DNA of 64,000 bases from VRUE01 sp963807425 (lineage in GTDB: Bacteria > Actinomycetota > Thermoleophilia > Solirubrobacterales > 70-9): positions 124,001 to 188,000 of the forward strand of contig CAWEBZ010000010.1 in the NCBI GenBank assembly GCA_963807425.1, in the 5' to 3' direction. Positions 26,928 to 36,137 of the stretch are shown in pieces (position 1 is the first letter of the stretch; each line of letters begins with the position of its first letter). A program made the translations under genes and the position numbers. The notes beneath the pieces were generated by a model. The model had not been told where the DNA came from. It did not search any database and saw nothing but the letters and a program-made list of their open reading frames with translations.

Positions 26928-27592
26928 GCCCATCGGGGCTGCTGGCGCTCGGCGCCACCGCCCTTGCCCTGAGCAGCGTCCCGGCAGCCGGGGCACGCGC
27001 AGCAGATGTCCCTCGCTTCGGTGGGAAGATCGCCGCCATCGACGAAGCGACGCGGGAGCGGATGACCGGCGTCTCCTGGCACCGCGGCTGCCCGGTTGGC
27101 TTCGCCGACCTGCGCCTGCTCACGGTCAGCCACTGGGGATTCGACCGCCGGATCCAGCGGGGCAGGCTGGTCGTCCACCGTGAGGCGGCAGAGGCAATGC
27201 TCGGCGTGATGCGCTCGCTCTATCGGGGGCGGTTCCCGATCCGGCAGATGCGCCTGGTCGACGCCTACGGAGCCGATGACCACCGCAGCATGGATGCCGA
27301 CAACACCTCCGCCTTCAACTGCCGCTTCGTCGCCGGCCAACCGGGAACCTGGTCCGAGCACGCCTACGGCCTGGCGATCGACGTCAACCCGGTCGAGAAT
27401 CCCTACGTGACCGATTCCGGCTACGTCTCTCCCCCGGCTGGCGCCCCCTTCACCCGCCGCTCGCAGCACTCGAAGGGAATGATCCACCGCCACGGTCCGG
27501 TGGTGGAGGCCTTCGCCGCGGCCGGCTGGGAGTGGGGCGGCAACTGGCCCTGGCCCAAGGACTTCCAGCACTTCTCCGCGAGCGGACACTGA
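26924..27592 (+). CDS. Secreted M15-family D-Ala-D-Ala carboxypeptidase-like protein
   Basis: The 222-residue protein has a short signal sequence (about 1-27) and an M15 zinc peptidase domain. Candidate zinc ligands are His146 and Asp153 in SEHAYGLAIDVNPVENPY and His216 in DFQHFSASGH. SMDADNTSAFNCR and GWEWGGNWPW are also typical of the VanY/M15C group. It would cut peptidoglycan stem peptides outside the cell. The ATG overlaps the DUF3817 stop (ATGA). Confidence 0.86.
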   Translation: MSPSGLLALGATALALSSVPAAGARAADVPRFGGKIAAIDEATRERMTGVSWHRGCPVGFADLRLLTVSHWGFDRRIQRGRLVVHREAAEAMLGVMRSLYRGRFPIRQMRLVDAYGADDHRSMDADNTSAFNCRFVAGQPGTWSEHAYGLAIDVNPVENPYVTDSGYVSPPAGAPFTRRSQHSKGMIHRHGPVVEAFAAAGWEWGGNWPWPKDFQHFSASGH

Positions 27593-27598
27593 GCGACG

Positions 27599-28480
27599 AT
27601 GAAACTCTGCAGATTCGAATCCTCCGCCGGCAAGCCCGCGCTCGGCCTCGTCGAAGGCGACGCGGTGGTCGACCTCAGTGCTTCGGGCCTTCCCGCCGAA
27701 CCGGCCGCCGCCCTCGCCGAGACCGATCAGGACGGCCTGCGGGCGGTTGGGGAGGCGGCGCCCCGACTGGCACTCGAGGACGTGCGGCTGCTGGCTCCGG
27801 TGACACCGCGCAAGTACCTCGGGATCGCGCTCAACTACGCCGACCACATTGCCGAGACCGGCATGGACGCACCCGAGGTGCCGGTCTTCTTCAACAAGCA
27901 GGTGACCTGCGTCGTTGGCCCTGACGCCGACGTCCACATGCCGCGCGTCTCCACCTTCCTCGACTACGAGGCCGAGCTGGCCGTGGTGATCGGCAAGCGC
28001 TGCCGCCACGTCCCGGCCGAGGAAGCGCATGAGGTCATCGCCGGCTACACCGCCGCCAATGACATCACTGTCCGCGACTGGCAGGGCCGAGCGCAGACGA
28101 TGACGATCGGCAAGTCCTTCGACACCCACGGTCCGCTCGGCCCCTGGCTGGTTACACCCGACGAGCTTGGCGACCCACACGATCTCCGAATCAGGTGCTT
28201 CGTCGGCGGCGACCTGCGCCAGGACGCCAGCACCGGCGAAATGGTCTTCGACTGCTTCCAGCAGATCTCCCACCTCTCCGAAGCTTTCACGCTCGAGCCC
28301 GGCGACGTGATCGCCACCGGCACGCCAGCCGGGGTCGGGATCGGCCGCAAGCCGATCCGCGATCACCTGCTCCACGTCGGCGACACCGTCCGGGTCGAGA
28401 TCGAGGGCATCGGCGAGCTGACCAACGCCGTGGTCGAGGAGCCCGAGGGATTCGTCGCCGAAGGCACAAGGACCGACTAG
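27599..28480 (+). CDS. Fumarylacetoacetate hydrolase family protein
   Basis: The 293-residue protein has an N-terminal cap and an FAH barrel: YLGIALNYADHIAETG, LDYEAELAVVIGKRC with the metal-binding Glu124/Glu126, ANDITVRDWQ and TGTPAGVGIGRKP. Members are acylpyruvases, oxaloacetate decarboxylases or related hydrolases; this sequence does not decide between them. It follows the peptidase gene by six bases and precedes a 61-residue gene. Confidence 0.9.
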   Translation: MKLCRFESSAGKPALGLVEGDAVVDLSASGLPAEPAAALAETDQDGLRAVGEAAPRLALEDVRLLAPVTPRKYLGIALNYADHIAETGMDAPEVPVFFNKQVTCVVGPDADVHMPRVSTFLDYEAELAVVIGKRCRHVPAEEAHEVIAGYTAANDITVRDWQGRAQTMTIGKSFDTHGPLGPWLVTPDELGDPHDLRIRCFVGGDLRQDASTGEMVFDCFQQISHLSEAFTLEPGDVIATGTPAGVGIGRKPIRDHLLHVGDTVRVEIEGIGELTNAVVEEPEGFVAEGTRTD

Positions 28481-28489
28481 GCTCGCTCC

Positions 28490-28675
28490 ATGAGATTCGC
28501 GGTCAGCTGGCAGGAGAGCCACGAAAAGCAGAAGGCCATCGTCGAGGCGCTCACAAGCGACGAAGCCGTGAGAAAGCTGGCGAAGGAGCTGGCCCACCCC
28601 GGCGGCGTCACCTACGAGGTCGAGCCCGAGGACGACCTCGGCTACATGGAGCGAATTACTCTCGAGGACGAGTAG
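28490..28675 (+). CDS. Small acidic hypothetical protein
   Basis: The 61-residue protein (MRFAVSWQESHEKQKAIVEAL...VEPEDDLGYMERITLEDE) has an amphipathic basic helix followed by an acidic beta-like tail. No family is recognised. It lies nine bases after the FAH gene on the same strand, with matching codon bias, and ends 21 bases before the tRNA gene. It is probably cotranscribed with the FAH gene. Confidence 0.6.
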   Translation: MRFAVSWQESHEKQKAIVEALTSDEAVRKLAKELAHPGGVTYEVEPEDDLGYMERITLEDE

Positions 28676-28696
28676 CCAGAGGGACGAACTAACGAA

Positions 28697-28769
28697 TGGC
28701 GAGACCCGGACTCGAACCGGGGACACCACGATTTTCAGTCGTGTGCTCTACCAACTGAGCTATCTCGCC
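28697..28769 (-). tRNA. tRNA-Phe (GAA)
   Basis: The minus strand folds into a full cloverleaf: acceptor stem GGCGAGA/TCTCGCC with discriminator A, a D arm with AGCTCAGTTGGTAGAGC, anticodon stem CACGA/TCGTG with loop CTGAAAA (anticodon GAA), and T arm CCCGGTTCGAGTCCGGG. The 3' CCA is not encoded. Confidence 0.96.
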
Positions 28770-28833
28770 AGAGCAGGCGCGCGGACATGGCCGCACAGGG
28801 CGAAGGCTAGCGACCGCAGGCGGGAGGGGCTGA

Positions 28834-30186
28834 TTGCATAGGGCAGTGGCCGCGACTCGCGCAGCGCTGGGACTCGTCGTCCTGCTGGCCGTCGGGGTCG
28901 TGGTCGTCTCGGGTGGGTCGGGGACGGATCCGCGGACGCCCGCGGCGCTGCCCGGGTTGCCTCCTCCCTTTCTCGGCACGGCGGTGGTGGGCAGTGGAGC
29001 GCGCACCGCCGCGGTCGACGCATACGGGAACGTGGTTGGGCTGTGGGCGCCCGGGCCGGCGGGACGGTCGTTGATCCACAACCCGGCGGACCGGCAGGCG
29101 GCCGGGACTGTGCCCGCCGATACGGGGATCGTCGCTCGGATGCCGTTGGGGGACGGGTCGATCCCGCTCTGGCGGGCCGACTCTGTCCGGCAGCTCTACG
29201 ACCCGAGGACGAACGCGCTGAGGACGGTCGCCCGTGTCGGTGCTGGAAGCTTCGCGGTCGTGCGGGAGATCGGCGGAGCGGCAGCGGCTCGCGCCGACAG
29301 GCAATGGCTCTCCCGCGCCCGCCCGCTTGACGAGCGCGCGCCGGCATGGGCGCGCCGCCTCTACCTTCGCTCACTGCTGGTGCTGCGGGCCCTGACCGAC
29401 CGGCGCACCGGATCGGTGGCGGCCGGAGCTCGCGACGGCTGGGCCTACGTCTGGCCGCGGGATGCCGGCGTGGTGGCGATCGCCCTCGCCTCGGCCGGCT
29501 ACCGCGAGGAAGGCCGGCGGGTGGTGCGCTTCCTGCAGGGGTTGGACCTCGAAGCCGCCGCGCGCTTCCATGGCGACGGCGAGCCAGTGAAGGGACGCGC
29601 GGCGCAGGGCGACGCCGCCGGTTGGGTCGCGGCGGCGGCCAGGGCGGTCGGCGTACCAGTCGACGTCGCGCCGCAACCCTGGCGCGACCGAGCCGATTAC
29701 CAGGAGAGTGGTAGCGGCGAGTATCTCGCCAACGCGATCGCCTCCAGCGGCCCGCTCGCTGGGTTCGCGACCGAGCGCGGCCTGGTGCGCCACGCAGAGG
29801 ATCCCGACTCCGGCCTCGACTCGGCCGCGGCCTGGGCGGTGCGTCCCTTCCCGCGGCCAGCGCTGTTCCCGCAGGTTCGCCGCACCCTGCTGACGCTCTC
29901 CGCCCAGGCGGGCCGGTTCGGGATCGTCCCCTCCGAGAGCTGGGGCGGCGGGGTCGACCCCTGGACCGCGCCGACCGCCTGGACAGCCTGGAGCCTCGCG
30001 GCTCTGGGCGAGCGGCGTGCCGCCCTACGACTGATGGCCTGTCTGCGCCGTGCCGCGACCCCGCTCGTCCTGCTCCCAGAGCGGGTCGACGTCCGCACCG
30101 GCATCCCTACCTCGACCACGCCGCTCGCCTGGTCCCACGCCTTCGCGATCCTCGCGATGAGGGAGCTGTGGCCTAGCGGCCGATGA
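28834..30186 (+). CDS. GH15 glucoamylase-like (alpha/alpha)6 protein, membrane anchored or secreted
   Basis: The 450-residue protein starts at TTG with an N-terminal helix (ALGLVVLLAVGVVVVSGG) for export or anchoring. The barrel has WAYVWPRDAGVVAIAL (Trp207-Pro-Arg-Asp210), the GH15 substrate-site signature, DYQESGSGEYLANA with candidate catalytic acids, and GIVPSESWGGGVDPW resembling the base region. It would cleave alpha-linked glucans or trehalose-like sugars. The final bases overlap the convergent LOG-like gene by 14 bases. Confidence 0.78.
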   Translation: MHRAVAATRAALGLVVLLAVGVVVVSGGSGTDPRTPAALPGLPPPFLGTAVVGSGARTAAVDAYGNVVGLWAPGPAGRSLIHNPADRQAAGTVPADTGIVARMPLGDGSIPLWRADSVRQLYDPRTNALRTVARVGAGSFAVVREIGGAAAARADRQWLSRARPLDERAPAWARRLYLRSLLVLRALTDRRTGSVAAGARDGWAYVWPRDAGVVAIALASAGYREEGRRVVRFLQGLDLEAAARFHGDGEPVKGRAAQGDAAGWVAAAARAVGVPVDVAPQPWRDRADYQESGSGEYLANAIASSGPLAGFATERGLVRHAEDPDSGLDSAAAWAVRPFPRPALFPQVRRTLLTLSAQAGRFGIVPSESWGGGVDPWTAPTAWTAWSLAALGERRAALRLMACLRRAATPLVLLPERVDVRTGIPTSTTPLAWSHAFAILAMRELWPSGR

Positions 30187-30670
30187 TCTCGAGGGCGGCC
30201 GCGGCGGCCTCCTCGGCGCTTATCGCCGGGACGATCCCGGGAGCGGACTCCATCGCACCCTCGCCCTTCAGGGTCCAGCTGCGCAGCGCCACTACCGGGC
30301 GACCGATGCTGCGGGCATGGCCGATCTCCGAGAGGGTGCCCCACTCGCCTCCCACCGCGATCACGACCTCACCCGAAGAGACAACAGCGAGGTTCCTCGC
30401 GTAGCCGATACCGGTTGCAACGACGTAGGTGCAGTACTGGTTGGCGTCATCGACGGAAGTGCCGGGAACGATCCCGACCACCGTTCCGCCTGCCTGCGAG
30501 GCACCACGAGATGCGGCCTCCATCACCCCTCCAAGGCCGCCGCTGACCACGGCCACTCCCGCCTTCGCGAGTAGCCTGCCGACCTCCTCAGCGAGGAGCG
30601 CCACGTCCGAATCCTGATCGCAGCTCCCCGACCCGATCACCGCAACCTGCCGCTGCCGCTCGCCGCTCAT
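30173..30670 (-). CDS. TIGR00725-family (LOG-like) Rossmann-fold protein
   Basis: The 165-residue protein has VAVIGSGS at the N-terminus, VVSGGLGGVMEAASRGA near 41-57 and AVGGEWGTLSEIG at 105-117. The last resembles the PGGxGTxxE nucleotide site of lysine-decarboxylase-like LOG enzymes but lacks the Pro and has Trp. TIGR00725 members have no firmly assigned reaction. The start ATG at 30670 overlaps the helicase stop by four bases, so it belongs to the same transcript. Confidence 0.85.
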   Translation of the reverse strand: MSGERQRQVAVIGSGSCDQDSDVALLAEEVGRLLAKAGVAVVSGGLGGVMEAASRGASQAGGTVVGIVPGTSVDDANQYCTYVVATGIGYARNLAVVSSGEVVIAVGGEWGTLSEIGHARSIGRPVVALRSWTLKGEGAMESAPGIVPAISAEEAAAAALEIIGR

Positions 30671-32946
30671 GCCACTCCGGACCCCCTCATCGTCCGCATC
30701 AGCTCCAGCGCCCCCTGCTTGTGCAGCGGTTCGTTGAGGTTGCCGCACTTCGGGCTCTGCACGCAGGAGGGACAGCCGGACTCGCAAGGGCACTCGGCGA
30801 TCAGGCGCTCGGCGTCGCCGAGCAGGCGCTCGAACTGCTCGTAGCCGCGCAGGGTGATCCCCACCCCGCCGGGGTGGCCGTCGTAGATGAAGATCGTCGA
30901 GCGGCCGGTCTGGAAGTGAACGTTGGTCGAGAGGCCGCCGATGTCCCAGCGGTCGCACATCGCGATCAGCGGCAGCACCGCGATCTGACCGTGCTCGGTC
31001 GCGTGCAGTGCCCCGAGCAGCACCTCCGGCGGCATTGCGCCACTGAGACGCTCGGGCAGCACGTACCAGAGCGCCTGGGTGGCGAAGTGCTGCTCGGGCA
31101 GCTCCAAGGCGACGATGTCGAAGGGCTCCTGGTCTGCGATCGAGACGCGCTGGTAGGCGATCACCTGCTCGGTCACCGAGACCTCGCCGAAGTGCAGCTC
31201 GACCCCCGCCGTCTCGCGCTGCTCGCGAACCGCCTCGATGTAGATCTCGGTCTCCTTCTTCGGGCGCGTGTACCAGTCGCCCTCGAAGGGCGAGACGACC
31301 GCCCGCCGCCCGGCGATGTCGAGCTGCTCGACCTCGTAGGAACGGCCGAGGTGGAGGTAGATCGCGCCGGGGTGGATCGTCGTGAAGGCCCGCTCGGACT
31401 CGACCAGGCCGAGCATCTCGCCGGAGTCGCGCTCGATCACGGCGACCGAGTCGGTCGAGGCCGAGCGCAGCGGGATCTTCGAGGCGACGAACTCGCTGCG
31501 CCGCGGCGCCAGGCCGCCGGGAGCGCGGCGCAGCTCTCCCGCCGCGGCGAGCCGCTCGGCCCGCTCGCGCCAGCCCTCGCCGAAGATCTCGTCGTCGGAG
31601 TCGCTCAGCGGCAGCTCGTAGGCCGCCGCGACCATGTGCCGCGAGGCGATCTGCTCGTTGCCCGGATCGAGGATCGCGGCCTCCACCGGCCGCCCGATGA
31701 ACTCATCCGGGTGGCGGCAGAAGAACTGGTCGAGCGCGTCCTGGCCGGCGACATAGACCGCCAGCCCACGCCGTTCCCGCCCGGCCCGGCCCCACATCTG
31801 CCGCAGGCTGGCGACGGTTCCAGGGAAGGTGACGCAGATCGCCGCGTCGAGCTCGCCGATGTCGATCCCCAGCTCGAGCGCGTCGGTGGCGACCACGGCG
31901 AGCAGCTCGCCGGCCGCCAGCCGGGCCTCGATCTCGCGCCGCTGCTGGGAGGTGTAGCCGCCGCGGTAGGGGGCGATCCGCGCCGCCAGCTCGGGCTTGC
32001 CGCGAGCCTGCAGCGCCTCGCGCGCGAAGCGCTGGATCAGCTCGATCCCGCGCCGGCTCTTGAGGAAGCAGATCGTCCGCACGTCCTGGGAGACCAGCTC
32101 GGCGAGCAGGTCCGCCGCCTCGGAGAGCGGCGAGCGCCGTGTTCCCGTCGCCTTGTCGATCAACGGCGGGTTCCACATCGCGATCTCGCGCCCGGTCCGC
32201 GGCGCGCCGTCGTCGTCGACCAGCTCGAAGGGGGTGCCGACCAGCTCCTCGGCCAGGCCGACCGGGTTGGCGATCGTCGCCGAGGCGAGCAGGAAGCGTG
32301 GCTCGGACCCATAGGCGCGCGCGACCCGGCGCAGCCGCCGCAGCACGTTTGCGACGTGGGAGCCGAAGACCCCGCGGTAGGTGTGGGCCTCGTCGACCAC
32401 GACCCAGCCGAGGTTGGCGAGAAAGTCCCCCCAGCTCTTGTGGTGTGGCAGAACCCCGACATGCAGCATGTCGGGGTTGGTGAGAACGAGGTTGCTGCGG
32501 CGGCGGATCGCCGGCCGCTCTTCGCGCGGCGTGTCGCCGTCGTAGATCGCCTCGCGCAGCCCGGGCGGGCGCAGCTGCCCCAGCTTGCGTGCCTGGTCCT
32601 GAGCCAGTGCCTTGGTCGGGTAGAGATAGAGGGCGCGGCGCTTGGGGTCGCGGGCGATACCGTCGAGCACGGGCAGGTTGAAGGCGAGGCTCTTGCCCGA
32701 GGCGGTGCCGCTGGTGATCACCAGGTTGGAGGAGGCGGCCGCCTCCAGCGCCTGGCGCTGGTGGGAGTAGAGCCGCTCGACCCCAGCCGCGTTGAGAGCT
32801 TCGACGAAGCCCGGATCGAGCGAATTGGGCAGCGCCACCCGCTTCGCCTTGCGCTCCTCCTCGGCGCTCTCGGCGACGATGCGCCCGTCGCGCCGAGCTG
32901 GGTCGATCGCGATCGACCAGGGAGCCTCGAGCAAGCTCTTCGCCAC
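30667..32946 (-). CDS. DEAD/DEAH helicase with C-terminal Cys cluster (MrfA-like, DUF1998)
   Basis: The 759-residue protein is a superfamily 2 helicase: Walker A TSGTASGKS (78-86), VVVDEAHTYRG (Asp185-Glu-Ala-His), and VATDALELGIDIGELD and QMWGRAGRERRG in the second RecA domain. The C-terminal half has a DUF1998 region ending with four cysteines in CPCESGCPSCVQSPKCG. This is the MrfA layout, a mitomycin-repair helicase in Bacillus, and similar to Hrq1. The start is GTG at 32946, overlapping the folP stop by one base (TAGTG). Confidence 0.9.
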   Translation of the reverse strand: MAKSLLEAPWSIAIDPARRDGRIVAESAEEERKAKRVALPNSLDPGFVEALNAAGVERLYSHQRQALEAAASSNLVITSGTASGKSLAFNLPVLDGIARDPKRRALYLYPTKALAQDQARKLGQLRPPGLREAIYDGDTPREERPAIRRRSNLVLTNPDMLHVGVLPHHKSWGDFLANLGWVVVDEAHTYRGVFGSHVANVLRRLRRVARAYGSEPRFLLASATIANPVGLAEELVGTPFELVDDDGAPRTGREIAMWNPPLIDKATGTRRSPLSEAADLLAELVSQDVRTICFLKSRRGIELIQRFAREALQARGKPELAARIAPYRGGYTSQQRREIEARLAAGELLAVVATDALELGIDIGELDAAICVTFPGTVASLRQMWGRAGRERRGLAVYVAGQDALDQFFCRHPDEFIGRPVEAAILDPGNEQIASRHMVAAAYELPLSDSDDEIFGEGWRERAERLAAAGELRRAPGGLAPRRSEFVASKIPLRSASTDSVAVIERDSGEMLGLVESERAFTTIHPGAIYLHLGRSYEVEQLDIAGRRAVVSPFEGDWYTRPKKETEIYIEAVREQRETAGVELHFGEVSVTEQVIAYQRVSIADQEPFDIVALELPEQHFATQALWYVLPERLSGAMPPEVLLGALHATEHGQIAVLPLIAMCDRWDIGGLSTNVHFQTGRSTIFIYDGHPGGVGITLRGYEQFERLLGDAERLIAECPCESGCPSCVQSPKCGNLNEPLHKQGALELMRTMRGSGVA

Positions 32947-33827
32947 TAGCTCGCGCTCCGCTGTGGCGCCTTTTTCCCGCTATGCGGCAATAAGGCGCCA
33001 CGGGCGATGCGGCCAGCAACTCTCATCGCCTGCAGCGAACTGCGGTCGTGGATGCGGAGGACGTCGGCGCCGCCGCGCACCGCCAGAGCGACGGCGGCGA
33101 CCGTTCCCCACTCGCGCTCGCCCGCCGGCAGCCGCTCCTCCCAGGAGCCGGCGAGGACGGCGCCGATGAAGTCCTTGCGCGAGAGCGAGACGTAGAGCGG
33201 CAGCCCGAGCTCGCGCAGCTCGCCGAGCCGCCGCAGGATCTCGAGATCCTGCTCGGTGCTGAGGTCGAAGTCGAGTCCCGGGTCGATCGCGATCTGCTCC
33301 CTTGCGACCCCAAGCCCGACCGCGGCCTCGACTCTCCCCCCGAACCAAGACTTGAGGTGGTCGACGACGTCGCCGTACTCGCGCGGCGGCCGGTCGACCC
33401 GCGGCGGGCCCTCGATGTGCATCAGCACGTAGCCGCAGCCCGTCTCGGCGACCAGCCCGAACATCTCCTCCGAGCCGCCGGAGATGTCGTTGACCGCGAC
33501 CGCGCCCGCCGCCAGCGCCCGCCGCGCCACCTCGACCGAGAAGGTGTCAGCCGAGATCGGCACCCCGGCGCCGACCAGCCCCTCGATCGCCGGGATCAGC
33601 GCCGCGGCCTCGTCCTCGGCCGCGACCGGCGGTCCGCTGCGAGCCGCCACCGCCCCCACGTCGAGCATGTCGAAGCCCGACTCGACCAGCGCCAACCCGT
33701 CCTCGACTGCCTGCTCCGGCGTGCCACTGCGCGCCCCCTCGAACATCGAGTCGACGGTGACGTTGACGATCCCGGCGGCGATCGGTTGGGCCAATTCGAG
33801 AGTCCGATCGGCGAGTCGCCAGGGCAT
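32946..33827 (-). CDS. folP: Dihydropteroate synthase family protein
   Basis: The 293-residue TIM barrel has GIVNVTVDSMFEGAR near the start, LDVGAVAARSGPPVAAEDE, ISADTFSVEVARRAL, VNDISGGSEEM, and IAIDPGLDFDLSTEQD. FolP joins DHPP and p-aminobenzoate. Several motifs deviate from classical FolP (NVTVDSM for NVTPDSF, no SFSDG), so a divergent folP paralogue is possible. Its last 13 codons carry the palindromic repeat described at 32963-33001. Confidence 0.8.
   Translation of the reverse strand: MPWRLADRTLELAQPIAAGIVNVTVDSMFEGARSGTPEQAVEDGLALVESGFDMLDVGAVAARSGPPVAAEDEAAALIPAIEGLVGAGVPISADTFSVEVARRALAAGAVAVNDISGGSEEMFGLVAETGCGYVLMHIEGPPRVDRPPREYGDVVDHLKSWFGGRVEAAVGLGVAREQIAIDPGLDFDLSTEQDLEILRRLGELRELGLPLYVSLSRKDFIGAVLAGSWEERLPAGEREWGTVAAVALAVRGGADVLRIHDRSSLQAMRVAGRIARGALLPHSGKKAPQRSAS
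32963..33001. repeat. Dispersed palindromic repeat, copy 1 (inside folP 3' end)
   Basis: A 39-base imperfect palindrome whose outer ten bases (GTGGCGCCTT / AAGGCGCCAC) pair perfectly, with an inner CCGC-TAT-GCGG stem. The first 21 bases are identical to copy 2 at 55908. Both copies lie in the last codons of a gene and are read in frame as RGAxxPxSGxKAP. Confidence 0.75.
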
Positions 33828-33850
33828 CCGGCTACCGTAGCGACCGCACC

Positions 33851-34667
33851 ATGGCACTGCGATGCGTCTACACCGACCTCGACGGGACCCTGCTCGGCAA
33901 GGGCAGCTCGCTTTTCCGCGACGCCGAGGGTTGCTTCTCTCTTGCCCAGGCGCGGGGGCTGGAGGCGTGCCAGCGGGCCGGGGTCGAGGTGGTGATCATG
34001 TCGGGACGGCGCGAGCCGCAGGTGCACGAGGCCGCGCGGTTGATGGGCCAGACCTCCTACATCTACGAGGCCGGCTGCGCCTTCGCGATCGACGGCGAGA
34101 CGACGCTGCTGACCGGCGAGATGGACCCCGACGAGGAGCGGCACGGTCTACGAGCAGATCGAGCAGCGCGGCATCCCGAAGCTGCTCTTCGAGCACTTCG
34201 AGGGGCGGTTGGAGTACCACTCGCCCTGGCACCACGGCCGCATCCTCTCCCACCTCTTCCGCGGCAAGGTCGACGTCGACGAGGCGAACGAGCTGCTCGG
34301 CGCCGAGGGCCACGGCGACCTGCGCCTGCTCGACAACGGCGCGATCGGCCGCGAGATGCCCGCGATCGACGGACCCACCCACGCCTACCACCTCGTCCCG
34401 AAGATGGTCAGCAAGGCGGGTGCGGTCACCGCGCACGCACGCGCACGCGGCTACGACCCGGCCGACTGCATCGGGGTCGGCGACTCGGTCGAGGACCTCG
34501 AGGTGGCCGCCGCGGTCGGCCGCTTCTTCGTCGTCGCCAACGGGCCCGAGCGCGACCCCGGCCTGCGCGCCGCGCTCGCCGCCTGGGACAACGCCACGGT
34601 CACCGAGGGAAGCATGGGCGATGGCTTCTACGAGGCGGTCGTCACCACCCTGGTCGAGCGCCGCTGA
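33851..34667 (+). CDS. HAD-family hydrolase (Cof-like), one +1 frameshift
   Basis: The N-terminal part has the HAD nucleophile motif CVYTDLDGTLLGKG and EVVIMSGRRE. After an extra G at 34140-34141 the second frame continues VYEQIEQRGIPKLL...KMVSKAGAV and GVGDSVEDLEVAAAVGRFFVVAN, the family motif IV with acidic metal ligands. Removing one base gives 271 residues in one frame. This is the subclass IIB pattern of sugar-phosphate phosphatases; the substrate is unknown. It lies upstream of the dtxR gene on the same strand. Confidence 0.8.
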
Positions 34668-34719
34668 GCAAGCACTAATATCGGCGATAGCCGCCGCTCA
34701 ACCCCCGGAAGGAGCACCG

Positions 34720-35433
34720 TTGTCGCAGGAGAACGCCACAGTCGCCGAGCAGGAGTACCTGGAGATCATGTTCTGGCTGGAGGAGGCGGGCCTGCAGATG
34801 ACGGGGGCCAACATCGCCCGCGCGATGCAGCTCTCGCCCCCCACCGTGCATGAGATGGTCGGCCGGCTGGTCGAGGACGGCTATGTCGAGCGCAACGCCG
34901 ACAAGTCGCTCGCCTTCACCGAGTCCGGGCGCGAGCACGCCAGCCACATCGTCCGCCGCCACCGCATGATCGAGCGCTTCCTCACCGACGTCCTCGGCAT
35001 TCCCTGGGACGAGGTCCACGAGGAGGCAGAGCGGATCGAGCACGCGATGTCGCCGGTGCTGGAGGAGCGGATGCGAGCCGCGATCGGCGACGCGACGACC
35101 TGCCCGCATGGGCACCCGATCGTCGAGGGCGCGCGCGAGCGGGGCTCGCTGCTGGCGGACGTCGAGGTCGGCGCCAAGGTCCACGTCCTGCGCTTCGAGA
35201 ACGAGGCCGAGGAGCTGCTGCACTACCTCAAGGACGCCGGGTTGGAGCCCGGACTGGAGGGCAGCGTCGAGAGCAACGGCGAGGACGGAGTGACGATCCT
35301 CTCCGCCGACGGCAGCCACCAGGTCTCCCGCAGCGTCGCCGAGACCGTCTCGGTGCGGGCCGACCCGGCCCCGCCGCCGCGGGCGACGATCCCTGAGCAG
35401 CTCGTTCTTTCCTCAGACCGCTACGGGAGATAG
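34720..35433 (+). CDS. DtxR/IdeR-family metal-dependent regulator
   Basis: The 237-residue protein has the DtxR winged helix (MTGANIARAMQLSPPTVHEMVGRLVEDGYVER), the metal and dimer domain (RRHRMIERFLTDVLGIPWDEVHEEAERIEHAMS; TTCPHGHPI with ligands such as Cys128), and a C-terminal SH3-like FeoA domain. The TTG start at 34720 is chosen because a strong GGAAGGAG ribosome site stands just upstream. It is a good candidate regulator for the TTAGG-type operators at 48424 and 51488. Fe(II) versus Mn(II) specificity is not decided. Confidence 0.88.
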   Translation: MSQENATVAEQEYLEIMFWLEEAGLQMTGANIARAMQLSPPTVHEMVGRLVEDGYVERNADKSLAFTESGREHASHIVRRHRMIERFLTDVLGIPWDEVHEEAERIEHAMSPVLEERMRAAIGDATTCPHGHPIVEGARERGSLLADVEVGAKVHVLRFENEAEELLHYLKDAGLEPGLEGSVESNGEDGVTILSADGSHQVSRSVAETVSVRADPAPPPRATIPEQLVLSSDRYGR

Positions 35434-35444
35434 TCCGGACGCCG

Positions 35445-36137
35445 CTACTGCGGCACTTCCATGCTGACGATCGGCTCTGAGGTCGGCTGAGCGCTGCCGC
35501 CGCGCGGCTCGGCGGTGACCATCACCGCGCTGACGCCGGTCATGTCGTCGATCACGGCCGTCGCTGTGCCGTCGCGGTTCGGCACGAAGAGCGTCTTCGC
35601 CGAGACGACCCGGTCGTCCCGTTCCACCCAGGCCTGCAGGACCTCGTCGGGGGGTAGCTGACGCAGGTTCGCCAGATGCAGCGTCCCCGAATCCCCCTGG
35701 CTGACCATTTCGGCGGTCACCGCCGGCGCCTTGCCGGCGACGACGGTGCTCGCTGCGCCGCCGTCCGACTCGCCGTCGCGGATCGCATAGCCGGCGATCG
35801 CCGCACCGATCAGTGCCACCGCGGCGAGGCCGGCGAGCGGCCGCAGGCTGAGGAAGCGGCTGCGCTGCGCGCGCCGAGCCTCCGTGGGCACCTCGGCGCG
35901 ATCTGCCTCGGAACGCACCTGCTCCATCAGGCGAGTGCGCAGCTCGGGTGCCGGCTCGACCCGCTCCACGGTCTCCGGCAGCAACTGCACAGCAGGGCGC
36001 AGCCAGGCCAGCTCGGTCTGGCACTCCTCGCAGCCCGCGAGGTGGCGCTCCAACTCAGCCGCCTCGCCCGGCTCCAGCGCCCCCAGCAGGTAGGCGGCCA
36101 TCTCGTCGCGCCAGCGACCGTGCTCTGTCTCGTTCAT
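35445..36137 (-). CDS. RskA-type anti-sigma factor
   Basis: The 230-residue protein has an N-terminal zinc anti-sigma domain with His32-x3-Cys36-x2-Cys39 (RHLAGCEECQ), a membrane helix at about 101-121, and an extracellular RskA domain (VLQAWVERDDRVVSAKTLF...AVMVTAEPRGGSAQPT). It would hold the adjacent ECF sigma factor until signal-driven proteolysis. The ATG overlaps the sigma gene stop by four bases, so the two are cotranslated. Confidence 0.92.
   Translation of the reverse strand: MNETEHGRWRDEMAAYLLGALEPGEAAELERHLAGCEECQTELAWLRPAVQLLPETVERVEPAPELRTRLMEQVRSEADRAEVPTEARRAQRSRFLSLRPLAGLAAVALIGAAIAGYAIRDGESDGGAASTVVAGKAPAVTAEMVSQGDSGTLHLANLRQLPPDEVLQAWVERDDRVVSAKTLFVPNRDGTATAVIDDMTGVSAVMVTAEPRGGSAQPTSEPIVSMEVPQ

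Noticed and set aside
30721..32949. A 742-codon plus-strand open frame opposite the helicase
   Set aside because: Antisense shadow; the helicase motifs are complete on the minus strand.
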